64,000 nucleotides of DNA from Natrarchaeobius chitinivorans (GCF_003841505.1 NZ_REGA01000004.1:124001-188000), one strand, 5' to 3'. Shown: positions 42,619 through 53,601, counted from the stretch's first letter. The notes: generated by a model from the letters alone, not told the origin. Numbers and translations: made by a program.

Positions 42619-44691
42619 ATGAACGGTGACATCGAGACCCTCGAGAAGCTCAGTACTGATTACAAAGAATCGATGCCCGCGGACCTGCGGGAGACGAAGG
42701 CCTTCGATTGGTACCTAGAAGAGTGCTACGAGGATCCGAAGGTCGCCCGCAACGCCCACCAACGCGTCGCGGATATGTTCGATTACTACGGGACGACCTA
42801 CGACGAGACGGAAGGGGTCGTCGAGTACCAGCTCGCGAGCGAGGATCCGCTGGGCGACGGCGAGAACACCTTCTACGGGAAGGTGATTCACCAGTCGATC
42901 CACGAGTTCGTGAACAAGGTCAAATCCGGCGCACGGAGACTCGGTCCCGAACGACGTATCAAACTCCTGCTCGGTCCCGTCGGGTCGGGGAAATCCCACT
43001 TCGACAAGCAAGTTCGCCGGTACTTCGAGGACTACACGCTCCGGGAAGACGGGCGGATGTACACGTTCCGCTGGACGAACCTCTGTGACGTGATCAAGGA
43101 CCAGGATCCTGCCGACGACACCGTCCGATCGCCGATGAATCAGGATCCGCTCGTCCTCCTCCCGCTCGAGCAGCGCCAGCGGGTGATCGACGACCTGAAC
43201 GAGCGCCTCGACGCACCGTACACCATCCAGAACGAGCAGGCGCTCGACCCGGAAAGCGAGTTCTACATGGACAGACTGCTCGCGTACTACGACGACGACC
43301 TCCAGCAGGTCCTCGAGAACCACGTCGAGATCGTTCGCTTCATCGCCGACGAGAACAAACGCCAGGGTCTGGAGACGTTCGAGCCCAAGGACAAGAAAAA
43401 CCAGGACGAGACCGAGCTCACGGGCGACGTCAACTACTCGAAGATCGCCATCTACGGCGAGTCGGACCCACGGGCGTTCGATTACTCCGGGGCGTTCTGT
43501 AACGCGAATCGCGGCGTCTTCTCCGGCGAGGAGCTACTCAAGCTCCAGCGGGAGTTCCTCTATGACTTCCTGCACGCCACCCAGGAGCAGACGATCAAGC
43601 CCAAGAACAACCCGCGGATCGACATCGACCAGGTGATCGTCGGGCGGACGAACATGCCCGAGTACAAGGACAAGAAAGGCGACGAGAAGATGGAGGCCTT
43701 TAACGACCGCACCAAGCGGATCGACTTCCCGTACGTCCTCTCGTACGAAGACGAGGCCAGCATCTACAACAAGATGCTGAACAACGCCGACGTCCCCGAC
43801 ATCAACGTCGAACCCCACACGCTCGAGATGGCGGGGCTGTTCGGCGTCCTGACCCGGATCGAAGAGCCCGACGCCGAGACGGTCGATCTCCTCTCGAAGG
43901 CGAAAGCGTACAACGGCGAGATCGACGAGGGCGACGACATCGACGTCAAGAAACTCCGCGAGGAGGCCGCGGCGAAAGCCGAGATCGGCGAGGGGATGGT
44001 CGGCATCTCGCCTCGCTTCATCGGCGACGAAATCGCCGAAGCGATCATGGATTCGAAACACCGCTCTCGCGGGTTCCTCTCGCCGCTTACGGTGTTCAAC
44101 TTCTTCGAGGAGAACCTGGAACACCACGGCTCCATCCCCGAGGACAACTTCGAGAAGTACTACCGCTACCTCGAGACCGTCCGCGAGGAGTACAAAGAAC
44201 GCGCCATCGAGGACGTCCGCCACGCGCTCGCGTACGATCTGGACGAGATCCAGCGCCAGGGCGAGAAGTACATGGACCACGTGATGGCGTACATCGACGA
44301 CGACACGATCGAGGACGAACTCACGGGTCGCGAGCAGGAACCCGACGAGACGTTCCTGCGCTCGGTCGAGGAGAAACTCGACATTCCCGAAGACCGCAAG
44401 GAGGACTTCCGTCAGGAGGTCTCGAACTGGGTCTCCCGACGCGCTCGCGAAGGAGAGGCCTTCAACCCGCAGGACAACGAACGCCTGCGCCGCGCGCTCG
44501 AGCGCAAGCTCTGGGAAGACAAGAAACACAACATCAACTTCTCCGCGCTGGTCAGCGCCAACGAGTTCGACGACGACGAACGCTCGGCGTGGATCGACGC
44601 GCTGATCGAACAGGGCTACTCCGAGGAGGGTGCCAAAGAAGTGCTCGAGTTCGCCGGCGCGGAGGTCGCCAAAGCTGAAATCGAAGACTAA
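42619..44691 (+). CDS. prkA: PrkA-type serine protein kinase 1
   Basis: A 690-residue cytosolic protein of the PrkA/YeaG family, an AAA+ P-loop protein reported as a Ser/Thr kinase or protease in stress and starvation. Walker A LLGPVGSGKSHF lies near 117-128. The AAA core includes DPLVLLPLEQRQRVIDDLN, FLHATQEQTIKPKNNPRIDIDQVIVG and the arginine-finger segment NDRTKRIDFPYVLSYEDEASIY. The C-terminal kinase-like domain starts after GISPRFIGDEIAEAI. The ATG at 42619 is chosen because residues before it read Arg/Gly/Pro-rich leader DNA. One base separates it from the second prkA. Confidence 0.95.
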   Translation: MNGDIETLEKLSTDYKESMPADLRETKAFDWYLEECYEDPKVARNAHQRVADMFDYYGTTYDETEGVVEYQLASEDPLGDGENTFYGKVIHQSIHEFVNKVKSGARRLGPERRIKLLLGPVGSGKSHFDKQVRRYFEDYTLREDGRMYTFRWTNLCDVIKDQDPADDTVRSPMNQDPLVLLPLEQRQRVIDDLNERLDAPYTIQNEQALDPESEFYMDRLLAYYDDDLQQVLENHVEIVRFIADENKRQGLETFEPKDKKNQDETELTGDVNYSKIAIYGESDPRAFDYSGAFCNANRGVFSGEELLKLQREFLYDFLHATQEQTIKPKNNPRIDIDQVIVGRTNMPEYKDKKGDEKMEAFNDRTKRIDFPYVLSYEDEASIYNKMLNNADVPDINVEPHTLEMAGLFGVLTRIEEPDAETVDLLSKAKAYNGEIDEGDDIDVKKLREEAAAKAEIGEGMVGISPRFIGDEIAEAIMDSKHRSRGFLSPLTVFNFFEENLEHHGSIPEDNFEKYYRYLETVREEYKERAIEDVRHALAYDLDEIQRQGEKYMDHVMAYIDDDTIEDELTGREQEPDETFLRSVEEKLDIPEDRKEDFRQEVSNWVSRRAREGEAFNPQDNERLRRALERKLWEDKKHNINFSALVSANEFDDDERSAWIDALIEQGYSEEGAKEVLEFAGAEVAKAEIED

Positions 44692-44692
44692 C

Positions 44693-46978
44693 ATGACCGA
44701 CAACGACTACGTCACCGAGGCCGACCGTGCGCTGGAGGAAACCTACGAGGAGCCGATGAGCCTCGCGGCGTACGTCGATCGGATCTTCGAGAAGCCGACC
44801 GTCGCCTCCCACGCGTCGAAGTACCTCCTCGAGGCGATCGAAGCCGCGGGAACGCGTTCGGTGGTCGAGGAGGGCGAAGAGAAAGAGCGATACCGCTTTT
44901 TCGACGACCCGCACAACGGCGGCGAACACGCGATCCTCGGCAATACGGAGGTGTTGAACAGCTTCGTCGACGACCTTCGATCGATCGCCGCGGGTCGCGC
45001 GAAAGACGAGAAGATCGTCTGGTTCGAAGGCCCGACCGCGACGGGGAAATCGGAGCTCAAACGCTGTCTGGTCAACGGCCTTCGGGAGTACTCGAAGACG
45101 CCCGAGGGTCGCCGGTACACCGTCGAGTGGAACGTCACGACGGCCGACGCCGGCGAGCGCAGCCTGAGTTACGGCGGCGATCCGACCGCCTCGGACGACC
45201 AGCACTGGTACGAGAGCCCGGTGCAGGCACATCCGCTCTCGGTGTTCCCCGAGAACGTCCGCGAGCGGATACTGACGGATCTCAACGACGGGATCGAAGA
45301 CCACGTCCCCGTCCGGGTGGACACGCAACTCGACCCGTTTTCGCGGGAAGCCTACGACTTCCTCGAGGAGCGCTATCGCCGGGAAGGGAAGGCAGAACTG
45401 TTCTCGGCGATCACCGACGAGAGCCACCTCCGGGTGAAAAACTACGTCGTCGACGTCGGTCAGGGCGTCGGCGTTCTCCACAGCGAGGACGACGGCCCGC
45501 CAAAGGAGCGACTCGTGGGATCGTGGATGCACGGAATGCTCCAGGAACTCGATTCGCGCGGGCGGAAAAACCCGCAGGCCTTCAGCTACGACGGCGTCCT
45601 CTCGCAGGGAAACAGCGTCCTGACGATCGTCGAAGACGCCGCCCAGCACGCCGACTTGCTCCAGAAGCTGCTCAACGTTCCCGACGAGCAGTCGGTGAAA
45701 CTCGACAAGGGAATCGGGATGGACGTCGACACGCAGCTGTTGATCATCTCGAACCCGGATCTCGAGGCACAGCTCAACCAGCACGCCGACCGCAACGGGA
45801 TGGACCCGCTGAAGGCGCTCAAGCGCCGGCTGGACAAACACCGCTTTGGCTACCTGACGAACCTGAGTCTCGAGTGCGAACTGATCCGTCGGGAGCTGAC
45901 GAACGAGATGGCCGTCTGGGAGGCCGACGGCTACGACGAACTGGCCGAGCGGATTCGCGAACCGGTGACTGTCACGGTCAAAGACAGCGGCGGCGAAACG
46001 CGAACCGAGGAGTTCGCACCCCACGCCATCGAGGCGGCGGCGCTGTACGCGGTCGTCACCCGGCTGGACGAGGAGGACCTCCCGAACGGACTCGACCTCG
46101 TCGACAAGGCGTTGATCTACGATCAGGGCTACCTGCAGGAAGGCGACAGTCGCCGGGAGAAAGAGGAGTTCGACTTCGCCGACGACGGCCACGACGGCGA
46201 CCACGGAATTCCGGTGACGTACACGCGGGATACCCTCGCAGAACTCCTCCAGAGCGACCGCGACCGTCACCACGCCGAGTTGCCGGTCGAGGACGTCGTG
46301 ATGCCACGGGACGTGTTAAACGGGATAGCCGAGGGGATGGCCGACGCGCCGGTGTTCTCGACGGGCGAGCGCTCGGAGTTCGAGAACCGCGTCGTCCCGG
46401 TGAAAAACTACGTCTTCGACCAGCAGGAGTCCGACGTCATCGAGGCGATCATGCACGAGAAACGCGCCGACGAGGAGACCGTCGGGGAGTACGTCGAACA
46501 CGTCTACGCGTGGGAGACGGACGAACCGCTGTACAACGACCGGGGCGAGCGCGTCGAACCGGACCCGCTGAAGATGAAACTGTTCGAGATCGAACACCTC
46601 GGACGGTTCTCCGAGGAGGAGTACCAGGGCAACCTGCCCAGAGAAAGCGTTCGGGAGTTCCGCCGGGAGAAGGTGATCACGTCGTTGAACCGCCACGCCT
46701 GGGAACACCGCGACGAGGACTTCGCCGTCGGCAACGTCGACCTCACCGCGATTCCGGTGATCAAGAGCGTCCTCGAGAGCCACGACTGGGACGACGTCAG
46801 GCGAACGTTCGAGGACTTCGATCCCCGGCAGTGGGACGACCCGCCGACCGGGACGGAGACCGAGACGGTCAAAGAGAGCACGATCGAGGCGATGGTCGAG
46901 CGCTTCGATTACTCCGAGGCGTCGGCCGAACTGACCAGCAGACACGTCATGGGACAGGTGAGCTACCGATGGGACTGA
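44693..46978 (+). CDS. PrkA-type serine protein kinase 2
   Basis: A 761-residue divergent paralogue of the first PrkA. Its Walker A reads [12 protein letters not shown] near 111-122 instead of GPVGSGKS. It keeps [20 protein letters not shown], the AAA second region [21 protein letters not shown], and [25 protein letters not shown]. An extra segment near 470-500 ([19 protein letters not shown]) is unique to it. The similarity is low, so this is an old haloarchaeal duplication rather than a recent copy. The two likely assemble together as a mixed AAA+ ring. It is followed after 16 bases by the DUF444 gene. Confidence 0.93.
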   Translation: MTDNDYVTEADRALEETYEEPMSLAAYVDRIFEKPTVASHASKYLLEAIEAAGTRSVVEEGEEKERYRFFDDPHNGGEHAILGNTEVLNSFVDDLRSIAAGRAKDEKIVWFEGPTATGKSELKRCLVNGLREYSKTPEGRRYTVEWNVTTADAGERSLSYGGDPTASDDQHWYESPVQAHPLSVFPENVRERILTDLNDGIEDHVPVRVDTQLDPFSREAYDFLEERYRREGKAELFSAITDESHLRVKNYVVDVGQGVGVLHSEDDGPPKERLVGSWMHGMLQELDSRGRKNPQAFSYDGVLSQGNSVLTIVEDAAQHADLLQKLLNVPDEQSVKLDKGIGMDVDTQLLIISNPDLEAQLNQHADRNGMDPLKALKRRLDKHRFGYLTNLSLECELIRRELTNEMAVWEADGYDELAERIREPVTVTVKDSGGETRTEEFAPHAIEAAALYAVVTRLDEEDLPNGLDLVDKALIYDQGYLQEGDSRREKEEFDFADDGHDGDHGIPVTYTRDTLAELLQSDRDRHHAELPVEDVVMPRDVLNGIAEGMADAPVFSTGERSEFENRVVPVKNYVFDQQESDVIEAIMHEKRADEETVGEYVEHVYAWETDEPLYNDRGERVEPDPLKMKLFEIEHLGRFSEEEYQGNLPRESVREFRREKVITSLNRHAWEHRDEDFAVGNVDLTAIPVIKSVLESHDWDDVRRTFEDFDPRQWDDPPTGTETETVKESTIEAMVERFDYSEASAELTSRHVMGQVSYRWD

Positions 46979-46994
46979 CCAGCGAGGGACGATC

Positions 46995-48317
46995 ATGGGA
47001 CTGAGAGACGACCTCGACCGATTCCGCGAAGTTGGCGAACAGCGCCGCGAGGATCTGGCCGATTTCATCCAGTACGGCGACCTGGGCTCGAGCCGGCCGG
47101 GCGAGATCAACATTCCGGTCAAGATCGTCTCGCTCCCCGAGTTCGAGTACGATCAGCGCGACAAGGGTGGCGTCGGTCAGGGGGACGGCGACACCCCGGA
47201 CGTCGGCCAGCCCGTCGGCCAGCCACAGCCCCAGCCCGGCGACGGCGACGAGGACGGCGAACCGGGCGAGGAAGGCGGCGAACACGAGTACTACGAGATG
47301 GATCCCGAAGAGTTCGCACAGGAACTCGACGAGGAACTCGGACTCGACCTCGAGCCGAAGGGCAAGAAGGTCATCGAGGAGAAAGAGGGGCCGTTTACGG
47401 ACCTGACCAGAACCGGTCCCGACAGCACGCTCGACTTCGAGCGGATGTTCAAGGAAGGGCTGAAACGAAAGCTCGCGATGGACTTCGACGAGGAGTTCCT
47501 GCGCGAACTGTGCAAGGTAGAGGGGATTTCCCCGCGGGAGGTCTTCGAGTGGGCGCGCGGCGAGAACCTGCCGGTATCGATGGCCTGGATCGAAGAAGCC
47601 CACGCCGACGTGGCGGACGAACGCGGAGCGTGGTCGTCGATCGCGGAGGTCGAAGCGAACGTCGAACGCGAACCGGTCCAGCAGAAGATCCGTCGCGAGG
47701 GAATCAAGCACGTCCCCTTCCGCCGCGAGGACGAACGCTACCGCTATCCCGAGATCATCGAGGAGAAAGAGAAGAACGTCGTCGTCGTCAACATCCGGGA
47801 CGTCTCCGGCTCGATGCGCGAGAAGAAACGCGAACTCGTCGAGCGGACGTTTACGCCACTGGACTGGTATCTCACCGGCAAGTACGACAACGCCGAGTTC
47901 GTCTACATCGCCCACGACGCCGACGCCTGGGAAATCGAACGCGAGGACTTCTTCGGCATCCGTAGCGGCGGCGGGACGAAGATCTCGAGTGCGTACGAAC
48001 TCGCGGCCGAGTTGTTAGAGGAGTACCCCTGGAGCGACTGGAACCGGTACGTCTTCGCCGCGGGCGACTCCGAGAACTCCTCGAACGACACCGAAGAGCG
48101 CGTGATCCCGATGATGGAGAAGATCGACGCAAACCTCCACGCCTACGTCGAAACCCAGCCCTCGGGGAACGCGATCAACGCGACTCACGCCGAAGAGCTC
48201 GAGCGTCACTTCGGGCCGGACGACGACGAGGTGGCGGTCGCGTACGTCAACGGCGAAGGCGACGTCACCGACGCGATCTACGAGATTCTCAGCACGGAAG
48301 GTGAGGAAAATGAGTAA
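46995..48317 (+). CDS. YeaH/YhbH (DUF444) family protein
   Basis: A 440-residue protein that accompanies PrkA in many genomes. Residues 1-60 are a family N-terminus ([22 protein letters not shown]). An acidic Gly/Pro/Glu linker covers about 60-95. The C-terminal 200 residues have a von Willebrand A-like fold: [20 protein letters not shown] is the metal-site DxSxS variant, and [19 protein letters not shown] holds the second site. The product probably bridges PrkA and SpoVR. The gene sits between them and overlaps spoVR by eight bases. Confidence 0.95.
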   Translation: MGLRDDLDRFREVGEQRREDLADFIQYGDLGSSRPGEINIPVKIVSLPEFEYDQRDKGGVGQGDGDTPDVGQPVGQPQPQPGDGDEDGEPGEEGGEHEYYEMDPEEFAQELDEELGLDLEPKGKKVIEEKEGPFTDLTRTGPDSTLDFERMFKEGLKRKLAMDFDEEFLRELCKVEGISPREVFEWARGENLPVSMAWIEEAHADVADERGAWSSIAEVEANVEREPVQQKIRREGIKHVPFRREDERYRYPEIIEEKEKNVVVVNIRDVSGSMREKKRELVERTFTPLDWYLTGKYDNAEFVYIAHDADAWEIEREDFFGIRSGGGTKISSAYELAAELLEEYPWSDWNRYVFAAGDSENSSNDTEERVIPMMEKIDANLHAYVETQPSGNAINATHAEELERHFGPDDDEVAVAYVNGEGDVTDAIYEILSTEGEENE

Positions 48318-50334
48318 GACGAACTCCAACGCCGATCGATTCCGCAAACAGGCGATCGCGACCGAACTCGAGGAACCGGTGACCGAAGCCAGAAACCTGG
48401 CCGAGAAACTCGGCCTCGAGCCGTACCCGGTCAACTACTGGATCATCGACTACGACGAGATGAACGAACTCATCGCCTACGGCGGGTTCCAGTCGCGATA
48501 CCCTCACTGGCGGTGGGGAATGCAATACGACAAGCAACAGAAACAGGGCCAGTACGGCGGCGGAAAGGCCTTCGAGATCGTCAACAACGACAACCCCGCC
48601 CACGCGTTCTTACAGGAGTCGAATACGACCGCAGACCAGAAAGCGGTCATCACCCACGTCGAGGCTCACTCCGACTTCTTCGCGAACAACGAGTGGTTCG
48701 GTCTCTTTACGAGCGGACGCGCCGACGACCAGGTCAACGCCGCCGCGATGCTAGAGCGCCACGCCCGGGCGATCGACGAGTACATGTCCGATCCGGAGAT
48801 CGACCGCGCGGAGGTCGAAAAGTGGATCGATCACTGTCTCTCACTCGAGGACAACATCGACCAGCACCGGGTGTTCGAACGCCGCCTCGACGTCGACGGA
48901 CCGACCGAAGAGATCGACGAGGACCTCGCGGAGAAACTCGACGAACTCGACCTCTCCGAGGAGATCAAAGGCGAGGTGTTCGACGAGGAGTGGCTCGAGA
49001 AACTCGAAGCCGAAGACGGCCAGATAACGTTCCCCGAGGAACCACAGAAAGACGTACTCGCGTTCGTCCGCGAACACGGCAAACAGTACGACGCGGAGTC
49101 ACAGCGGGCGGTCGAGATGACGGAGTGGCAGCGGGACATCCTCGATATGATGCGCGCGGAGGCGTACTACTTCGCCGCCCAGAAGATGACGAAGGTGATG
49201 AACGAGGGATGGGCCGCCTACTGGGAGTCGACGATGATGACGGACGAAGGGTTCGCCGACGAGGACGAGGTCGTCGACTACGCCGATCACATGGCCAAAG
49301 TGCTCGGCTCCGGCGGGCTCAACCCCTACAGCCTCGGGATGGAACTGTGGGAGTACGTCGAGAACACGACGAATCGCCGGGAAGTGCTCGAACAACTGTT
49401 GCGCGTCGAGGGCGTCTCCTGGCGAAACCTCACCGACGTCGTGGACTTCGACGAGGTGATCGATCACCTCGAGCCGCCGGCGGCGATCGGGACCGTCACG
49501 CCCGACTCGCTCGACGACCTCGAGGCGGTTCCCGACGAGTGGATCGATCACGACGCGCTCGAGCGAGCCCGAGAGGGTGAGATCGACGTGGAGCGGTATC
49601 CCTGGAAAGTGCTCACGTTCGAGGGGCTTGCCCGGCGACACTACTCGCTCGTCAAACGGCAAAATCGCGGGTTCCTGTCGCGGGTGAACCAGAACGAACT
49701 CGAGCGGATCGGCCGCTACCTCTTCGACGACGCCCGTTACTCGTCGATCGAGGAGGCACTCGCCGAGGTGGACTTCTCGGCGGGCTGGGACCGAATGTTC
49801 GACGTCCGAGAAGGGCACAACGACGTGACGTTCCTGGACGAGTTTCTCACCCACGAGTTCATCACCGAGAACGATTACTTCACGTACGAACACTCCCAGG
49901 CGACCGGCCAGTTCCACGTCGCGAGCGACGCGGCCGACGACGTGAAAAAGAAACTATTGTTGCAGTTTACCAACTTCGGGAAGCCGACGATCGCCGTCTA
50001 CGACGGCAACTACAACAACGCGAACGAACTCCTGTTGGGCCATCAGTACAACGGCATCATGCTCGATCTCGGGAAAGCCCGGGAGACGCTCAAGCGGATC
50101 TTCGAACTGTGGGGTCGACCGGTGAACCTGCTGACGATCGTCAAGGAGGTCGACGAACACGACGTCGAGGTTGCAAAGCGGCGAAACCGCGAACCCGAAC
50201 CGGAAGAGCGAGGAAAGCTGATCCGATACGACGGGAGCGAGGTAACGATCGAGGACGTCCCGTGGGACGAGGTCGAACACCTCGCGGCCGACGACGTCGA
50301 TTACGACACGAAACCCGACGAGTGGCTCGCGTGA
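48310..50334 (+). CDS. SpoVR-family protein
   Basis: A 674-residue SpoVR/YcgB protein, third partner of the PrkA-YeaH system. Family blocks: [37 protein letters not shown] near 40-75, [18 protein letters not shown] near 115, [14 protein letters not shown] near 295, and [12 protein letters not shown] near 335. The C-terminus [15 protein letters not shown]-like segment near 580 is also present. His and Glu in HVEAHSDFF and NEGWAAYWE could hold a metal. ATG at 48310 is preferred to a GTG nine bases earlier. Spacing and overlaps show one operon, prkA1-prkA2-DUF444-spoVR. Confidence 0.95.
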   Translation: MSKTNSNADRFRKQAIATELEEPVTEARNLAEKLGLEPYPVNYWIIDYDEMNELIAYGGFQSRYPHWRWGMQYDKQQKQGQYGGGKAFEIVNNDNPAHAFLQESNTTADQKAVITHVEAHSDFFANNEWFGLFTSGRADDQVNAAAMLERHARAIDEYMSDPEIDRAEVEKWIDHCLSLEDNIDQHRVFERRLDVDGPTEEIDEDLAEKLDELDLSEEIKGEVFDEEWLEKLEAEDGQITFPEEPQKDVLAFVREHGKQYDAESQRAVEMTEWQRDILDMMRAEAYYFAAQKMTKVMNEGWAAYWESTMMTDEGFADEDEVVDYADHMAKVLGSGGLNPYSLGMELWEYVENTTNRREVLEQLLRVEGVSWRNLTDVVDFDEVIDHLEPPAAIGTVTPDSLDDLEAVPDEWIDHDALERAREGEIDVERYPWKVLTFEGLARRHYSLVKRQNRGFLSRVNQNELERIGRYLFDDARYSSIEEALAEVDFSAGWDRMFDVREGHNDVTFLDEFLTHEFITENDYFTYEHSQATGQFHVASDAADDVKKKLLLQFTNFGKPTIAVYDGNYNNANELLLGHQYNGIMLDLGKARETLKRIFELWGRPVNLLTIVKEVDEHDVEVAKRRNREPEPEERGKLIRYDGSEVTIEDVPWDEVEHLAADDVDYDTKPDEWLA

Positions 50335-50396
50335 CTCTCGTTTCCGTCTAGAAATTTCGGATTAAACTGCCGGAAGGCTTTTCCCTTCTATCAAAC

Positions 50397-51008
50397 ATGA
50401 ATCCAGCGGGTAGCATGGATAGGGATGGGGGTGAGTCCGTCCACGAGCGACGAGACTCCACGACGTTCGATCTGCCGGCAGTGCTCGTACAGCTCGACGA
50501 TCGAACGCCGACGGTACAGCGAGACGCCGTTCGAACGATCAGAAACGAGGTCGAAGAGCGGCCGAGAGAGTGTCTCCCGGTCGTCCCGAAGCTTCGAGGG
50601 CTGCTCGAGCAGCCGTCGCTCGAGTGTCACGACGAGGTCGCCTACTGTCTCGCGGAGCTGGCAGCGGAGTCCCCGGTCGACGTCGCTCCCTCGGCCGACG
50701 AAATCGCCACGTTCGTCGCAGACGATCCGCCCGAGGACGCGACGCCGGCGTTGCTCCGCTGTCTCGAGGAAGTCGCCGCCGTCAGACCGGACGTTCTCGT
50801 CGATCACGTCGACGGGATTTCGACGCATCTCGAGAACGACGATCCGCAGGTGCGTGCCGGCGCTGCAGCCACGCTCGGTCACGTCGCCGCCGAAACCGAC
50901 GCAGCCCTCGAGAACGTACGATCCCGGCTCGGTGACCTCGCGTCGAGGGACCCGAATCCGATGGTTCGCGAGCGGGCGAAACGAGCGGTAGACGGGCTCT
51001 CCGAATAG
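50397..51008 (+). CDS. HEAT-repeat protein
   Basis: A 203-residue helical-repeat protein. After 25 polar residues, paired helices recur about every 40 residues: AVLVQLDDRTPTVQRDAVRTI, LRGLLEQPSLECHDEVAYCLAELA, ALLRCLEEVAAVRPDVLVDHV and STHLENDDPQVRAGAAATLGHVAAE. The last two fit the HEAT/PBS-lyase-like consensus with Asp-Pro turns. It is a protein-binding scaffold with no catalytic residues. An internal ATG at 50415 could also be the start. Downstream of it lies a 28-bp tandem repeat array. Confidence 0.88.
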   Translation: MNPAGSMDRDGGESVHERRDSTTFDLPAVLVQLDDRTPTVQRDAVRTIRNEVEERPRECLPVVPKLRGLLEQPSLECHDEVAYCLAELAAESPVDVAPSADEIATFVADDPPEDATPALLRCLEEVAAVRPDVLVDHVDGISTHLENDDPQVRAGAAATLGHVAAETDAALENVRSRLGDLASRDPNPMVRERAKRAVDGLSE

Positions 51009-51060
51009 GGGCCGCGCTGGATCGTCGCGATTTCGAGGCCGTTCTCCGGTCGTCGCTCGT

Positions 51061-51190
51061 CGGACGGATTTCGAGCCGTTCGTTCTGTCGGACGGATTTC
51101 GAGCCGTTCGTTCTGTCGGACGGATTTCGAGCCGTTCGTTCTGTCGGACGGGGTTCGAGCCGTTCGTTCTGTCGGACGGATTTCGAGGCC
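51061..51190. repeat. 28-bp tandem repeat array, 4.6 units
   Basis: A 28-base unit beginning CGGACGGATTTCGAGCCG occurs at 51061, 51089, 51117 and 51145 (the last with two changes) and starts again at 51173. It occupies the whole gap between the HEAT gene and the convergent CHY gene, so it may also act in transcript ends. No spacers, so it is not CRISPR. Confidence 0.85.
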
Positions 51191-51191
51191 G

Positions 51192-51530
51192 TCAGTTCTC
51201 GTTCGAACCGGTCTCGAAGTACAGGTTCGCGTGTGCCTCACAGCCGGGGTTGAACGCCGCGTCACAGGACGGGCAGCGGTAGTCGGCCTCGAGATAGGCG
51301 GGTACGGTGAGTTCGGCCAGACAGACCCCACACAGGACCGACGGCTCGTCGAACCGGTCTCGAGGCCACGGCACCGCGCGGTGGTCCGTCACCTCCTGGT
51401 GACAGCGAAAACAGGGGAAGTACTCCTCGCAGCAATCGAACTTGAAGGCGACGACGTCGCGGTCGTTGCGGTAGTGACGACACCGAGTAGCGTGATCGAC
51501 GTCGACGCCGCGGACGATCGGTTCGGACAC
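51192..51530 (-). CDS. CHY zinc-finger protein
   Basis: A 112-residue zinc-binding protein. Family motifs: CRHYRNDRDVVAFKFDCCEEYFPCFRCHQEV near 17-47 with the Cys/His set for two zincs, then LCGVCLAEL near 67 and CPSCDAAFNPGCEAHANLYF near 86 for a third. Related eukaryotic proteins join this finger to ubiquitin ligases; stand-alone prokaryotic forms have no known function. It ends next to the 28-bp repeat array. The MFS gene lies about 70 bp away on the same strand, with its stop before this start. Confidence 0.92.
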   Translation of the reverse strand: MSEPIVRGVDVDHATRCRHYRNDRDVVAFKFDCCEEYFPCFRCHQEVTDHRAVPWPRDRFDEPSVLCGVCLAELTVPAYLEADYRCPSCDAAFNPGCEAHANLYFETGSNEN

Positions 51531-51599
51531 GGTACGTGTTCGGCCAGAGACACCGGCGAGACTTCGAGGTTGCGGTTCGATCGGTGCGGTTTCGAGGGG

Positions 51600-52814
51600 T
51601 TACCGAGAGAGACGGTCGAGAAACAGCGCCAGGACGAGGACGACCACCGCGAGAATCGTCAGGAGGAAAAACGACTCGTCGAACAGGCCTCGGTCTGCGA
51701 GCGTCCCGACGACGAACGATCCCGCGGACGCAAACAGGAAGTAGCCGGTTCGCAAGAGACCGAGTCCCGACCCTCGTATCTCCGATGGGAGGGCGTTGGT
51801 CAGGCGAGTGAGCGCGATCGGAGAGGCACCGAACATACTGCCCAACAGCACGGTCACGAAGACGATCTGTGGAAACGTCGTTGCGACGGTGACGAGGGGG
51901 AGCGTTACGGACAGAACCCCGACGACGATAAACAGCGCCGATCGCGTTCCGATCTGGTCTTTCAACGCCCCCGCCAGGGGCTGGACAGCCGTCGCGACCG
52001 CAAACAGGAACGCGAACACGGTCGCCGCAGTCGTCGGCGCGAGCCCTTTCACCTCCACGAGATAGACCGTGTAGAAGCCGGTCACCCCCTGGATGAGAAA
52101 CATCGAGAGCGCCAGAATAGCAGTGAGGACGAGCGAAAGGGGAAAACAGGTCGCCGCGACGATCTCGCGGATCGAGTCGGTCGAGGCGGCGGGTTCGTCG
52201 ACACCGTCGCCGACATCGTCGAACGAGGGGACGACGACCCAGATTCCGACGCCGGCGATCACGAACAGCGGGATGATGTAGAGGAAGCCGGCCTGCCAGA
52301 CGAAGACGGTCGCGACGAATCCCGACAGCGCGGGGAGTGTCATGTTCCCGATCTGGCCGGACGCCTGGGTCAGTCCGATGGCAGTGCCGGCGCGGTCGTC
52401 GTAGATTCGCGTCGCGATCGTGATCCGACTCGGGCCGTACAGGGCGCTCGTCACCCCGAACAGGAACATCCCGATAGCCAGCAACTCGAGACTGCTCACG
52501 AATCCGATAACGAGCAACGCGACAGCGGAGAGGAACGTGCTGTAACCGAGCGTCCGTCTGATCCCGATGAGGTCGCTGACGTACCCGGCGGGAAACTGAC
52601 CGAGCGCGTACGTGGCCCACAGGAGCGTATACAGGGCACCCAGCGTCGACAGATCGAGTTCGAGTGCAGTCTGAATCTGTGGGAACAGCGCGGGAAACGC
52701 GTATCTGGTCCCTAACGTCAACAGCCAGCCGACGGATACGAAAAACAGGATCCATCCCCGACCGTCGGTCCACAGCGGCTCGACGCTGTTCCGGACCCGG
52801 GAGAGGGGATCCAT
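51600..52814 (-). CDS. MFS transporter
   Basis: A 404-residue permease with twelve predicted spans. The first loop motif reads FPAGYVSDLIGIRRTLGYST near 75-94, the MFS loop 2-3 signature, and a related QPLAGALKDQIGTRSALF near 274-291 occurs in the second half. The central loop is short and acidic (PSFDDVGDGVDEPAAST). It belongs to the general drug/metabolite MFS group; the substrate is not evident. It stands between the CHY gene and the gas vesicle cluster with no sign of linkage to either. Confidence 0.92.
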   Translation of the reverse strand: MDPLSRVRNSVEPLWTDGRGWILFFVSVGWLLTLGTRYAFPALFPQIQTALELDLSTLGALYTLLWATYALGQFPAGYVSDLIGIRRTLGYSTFLSAVALLVIGFVSSLELLAIGMFLFGVTSALYGPSRITIATRIYDDRAGTAIGLTQASGQIGNMTLPALSGFVATVFVWQAGFLYIIPLFVIAGVGIWVVVPSFDDVGDGVDEPAASTDSIREIVAATCFPLSLVLTAILALSMFLIQGVTGFYTVYLVEVKGLAPTTAATVFAFLFAVATAVQPLAGALKDQIGTRSALFIVVGVLSVTLPLVTVATTFPQIVFVTVLLGSMFGASPIALTRLTNALPSEIRGSGLGLLRTGYFLFASAGSFVVGTLADRGLFDESFFLLTILAVVVLVLALFLDRLSR

Positions 52815-53054
52815 CGGTACGACGTGTGATTCGGGCGGGGAAACGAATACCTGACGCCTTCACCGTTCCACGGACCGAACTCGTCGGCGACTGCAGGCTC
52901 GAATCCGTTCTCGTTCTCGAGTCCGACTCGCCAGTGCAGGCCCGGGACACGACTCGAGACGCTGCTCGTGCTATTCGACGGCTCGAGATCCGCCACGGGC
53001 GGCCGACCGACGGTCCGAATCGAGATCCCTACGCGAACGCAGCGGTGTCGCTCG

Positions 53055-53594
53055 CTACTCGAACGCGGCGGTGTCGCCTCGCCGGTAGCGGTCGAGTCGC
53101 CGGTAGCCGTGGACGGTCGCGTTGCCGTCGAGTTCGATCTCGTACCGGCCGATGATGTCCTGCGTGTCGGGGATCGCGCGCCGTTCGACGACTTCGACGG
53201 TCGCCAGCCAGCCGTCGTCGGTCGGGACGATCTCGCTGACGGCGTCGAACTCCCGGCCGATGAGGTCGCTCGCCGTCGACTGGACGGTCCGGCGAACGGC
53301 GAGTACTCCCTCGATCTTCTCGCCTGCATCGACGTCGTCGGCGTCGACCGATTCGGGATCGGTCTTCTCCTCGGCGGTCATGTCGGCCCCGAGATCCTTG
53401 CTTCGCTCGTCCTGGCGTTCGTTTTGCTGTTCCTGTTCGCCTTCCTCGACTGTTTGACTATCACTCACGGTCGAATCACTCTCGTCGTGCTGGTAGCAAA
53501 AGCCGTCGTCCTGGGCCGGCCGCGAACAGCGCTCGCCGTCCGCAGTGAGCGCCTTGCACTGGTCCGTCGATGCCTTCGTGTCGGCTTCGGCCAT
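53055..53594 (-). CDS. gvpO: Gas vesicle protein GvpO with N-terminal Cys/His knuckle
   Basis: A 179-residue gas vesicle protein. Residues about 90-179 are the GvpO domain: GVLAVRRTVQSTASDLIG, DGWLATVEVVERRAIPDTQDIIGRYEIELD and the end HGYRRLDRYRRGDTAAFE. In front is an unusual small knuckle, CKALTADGERCSRPAQDDGFCYQH at about 13-36, of the kind annotated as DUF5763. An acidic linker joins the parts. Typical GvpO lacks a Cys/His knuckle as far as I know. GvpO affects expression and assembly of the vesicle wall. It is the last gene of the leftward gvpA-gvpN-gvpO unit. Confidence 0.92.
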   Translation of the reverse strand: MAEADTKASTDQCKALTADGERCSRPAQDDGFCYQHDESDSTVSDSQTVEEGEQEQQNERQDERSKDLGADMTAEEKTDPESVDADDVDAGEKIEGVLAVRRTVQSTASDLIGREFDAVSEIVPTDDGWLATVEVVERRAIPDTQDIIGRYEIELDGNATVHGYRRLDRYRRGDTAAFE

Positions 53595-53601
53595 AGCTGT
53601 T

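Noticed and set aside
51061-51190. The 28-bp repeat array as a CRISPR
   Set aside because: Units are directly adjacent with no spacers, and no cas genes are in the window.
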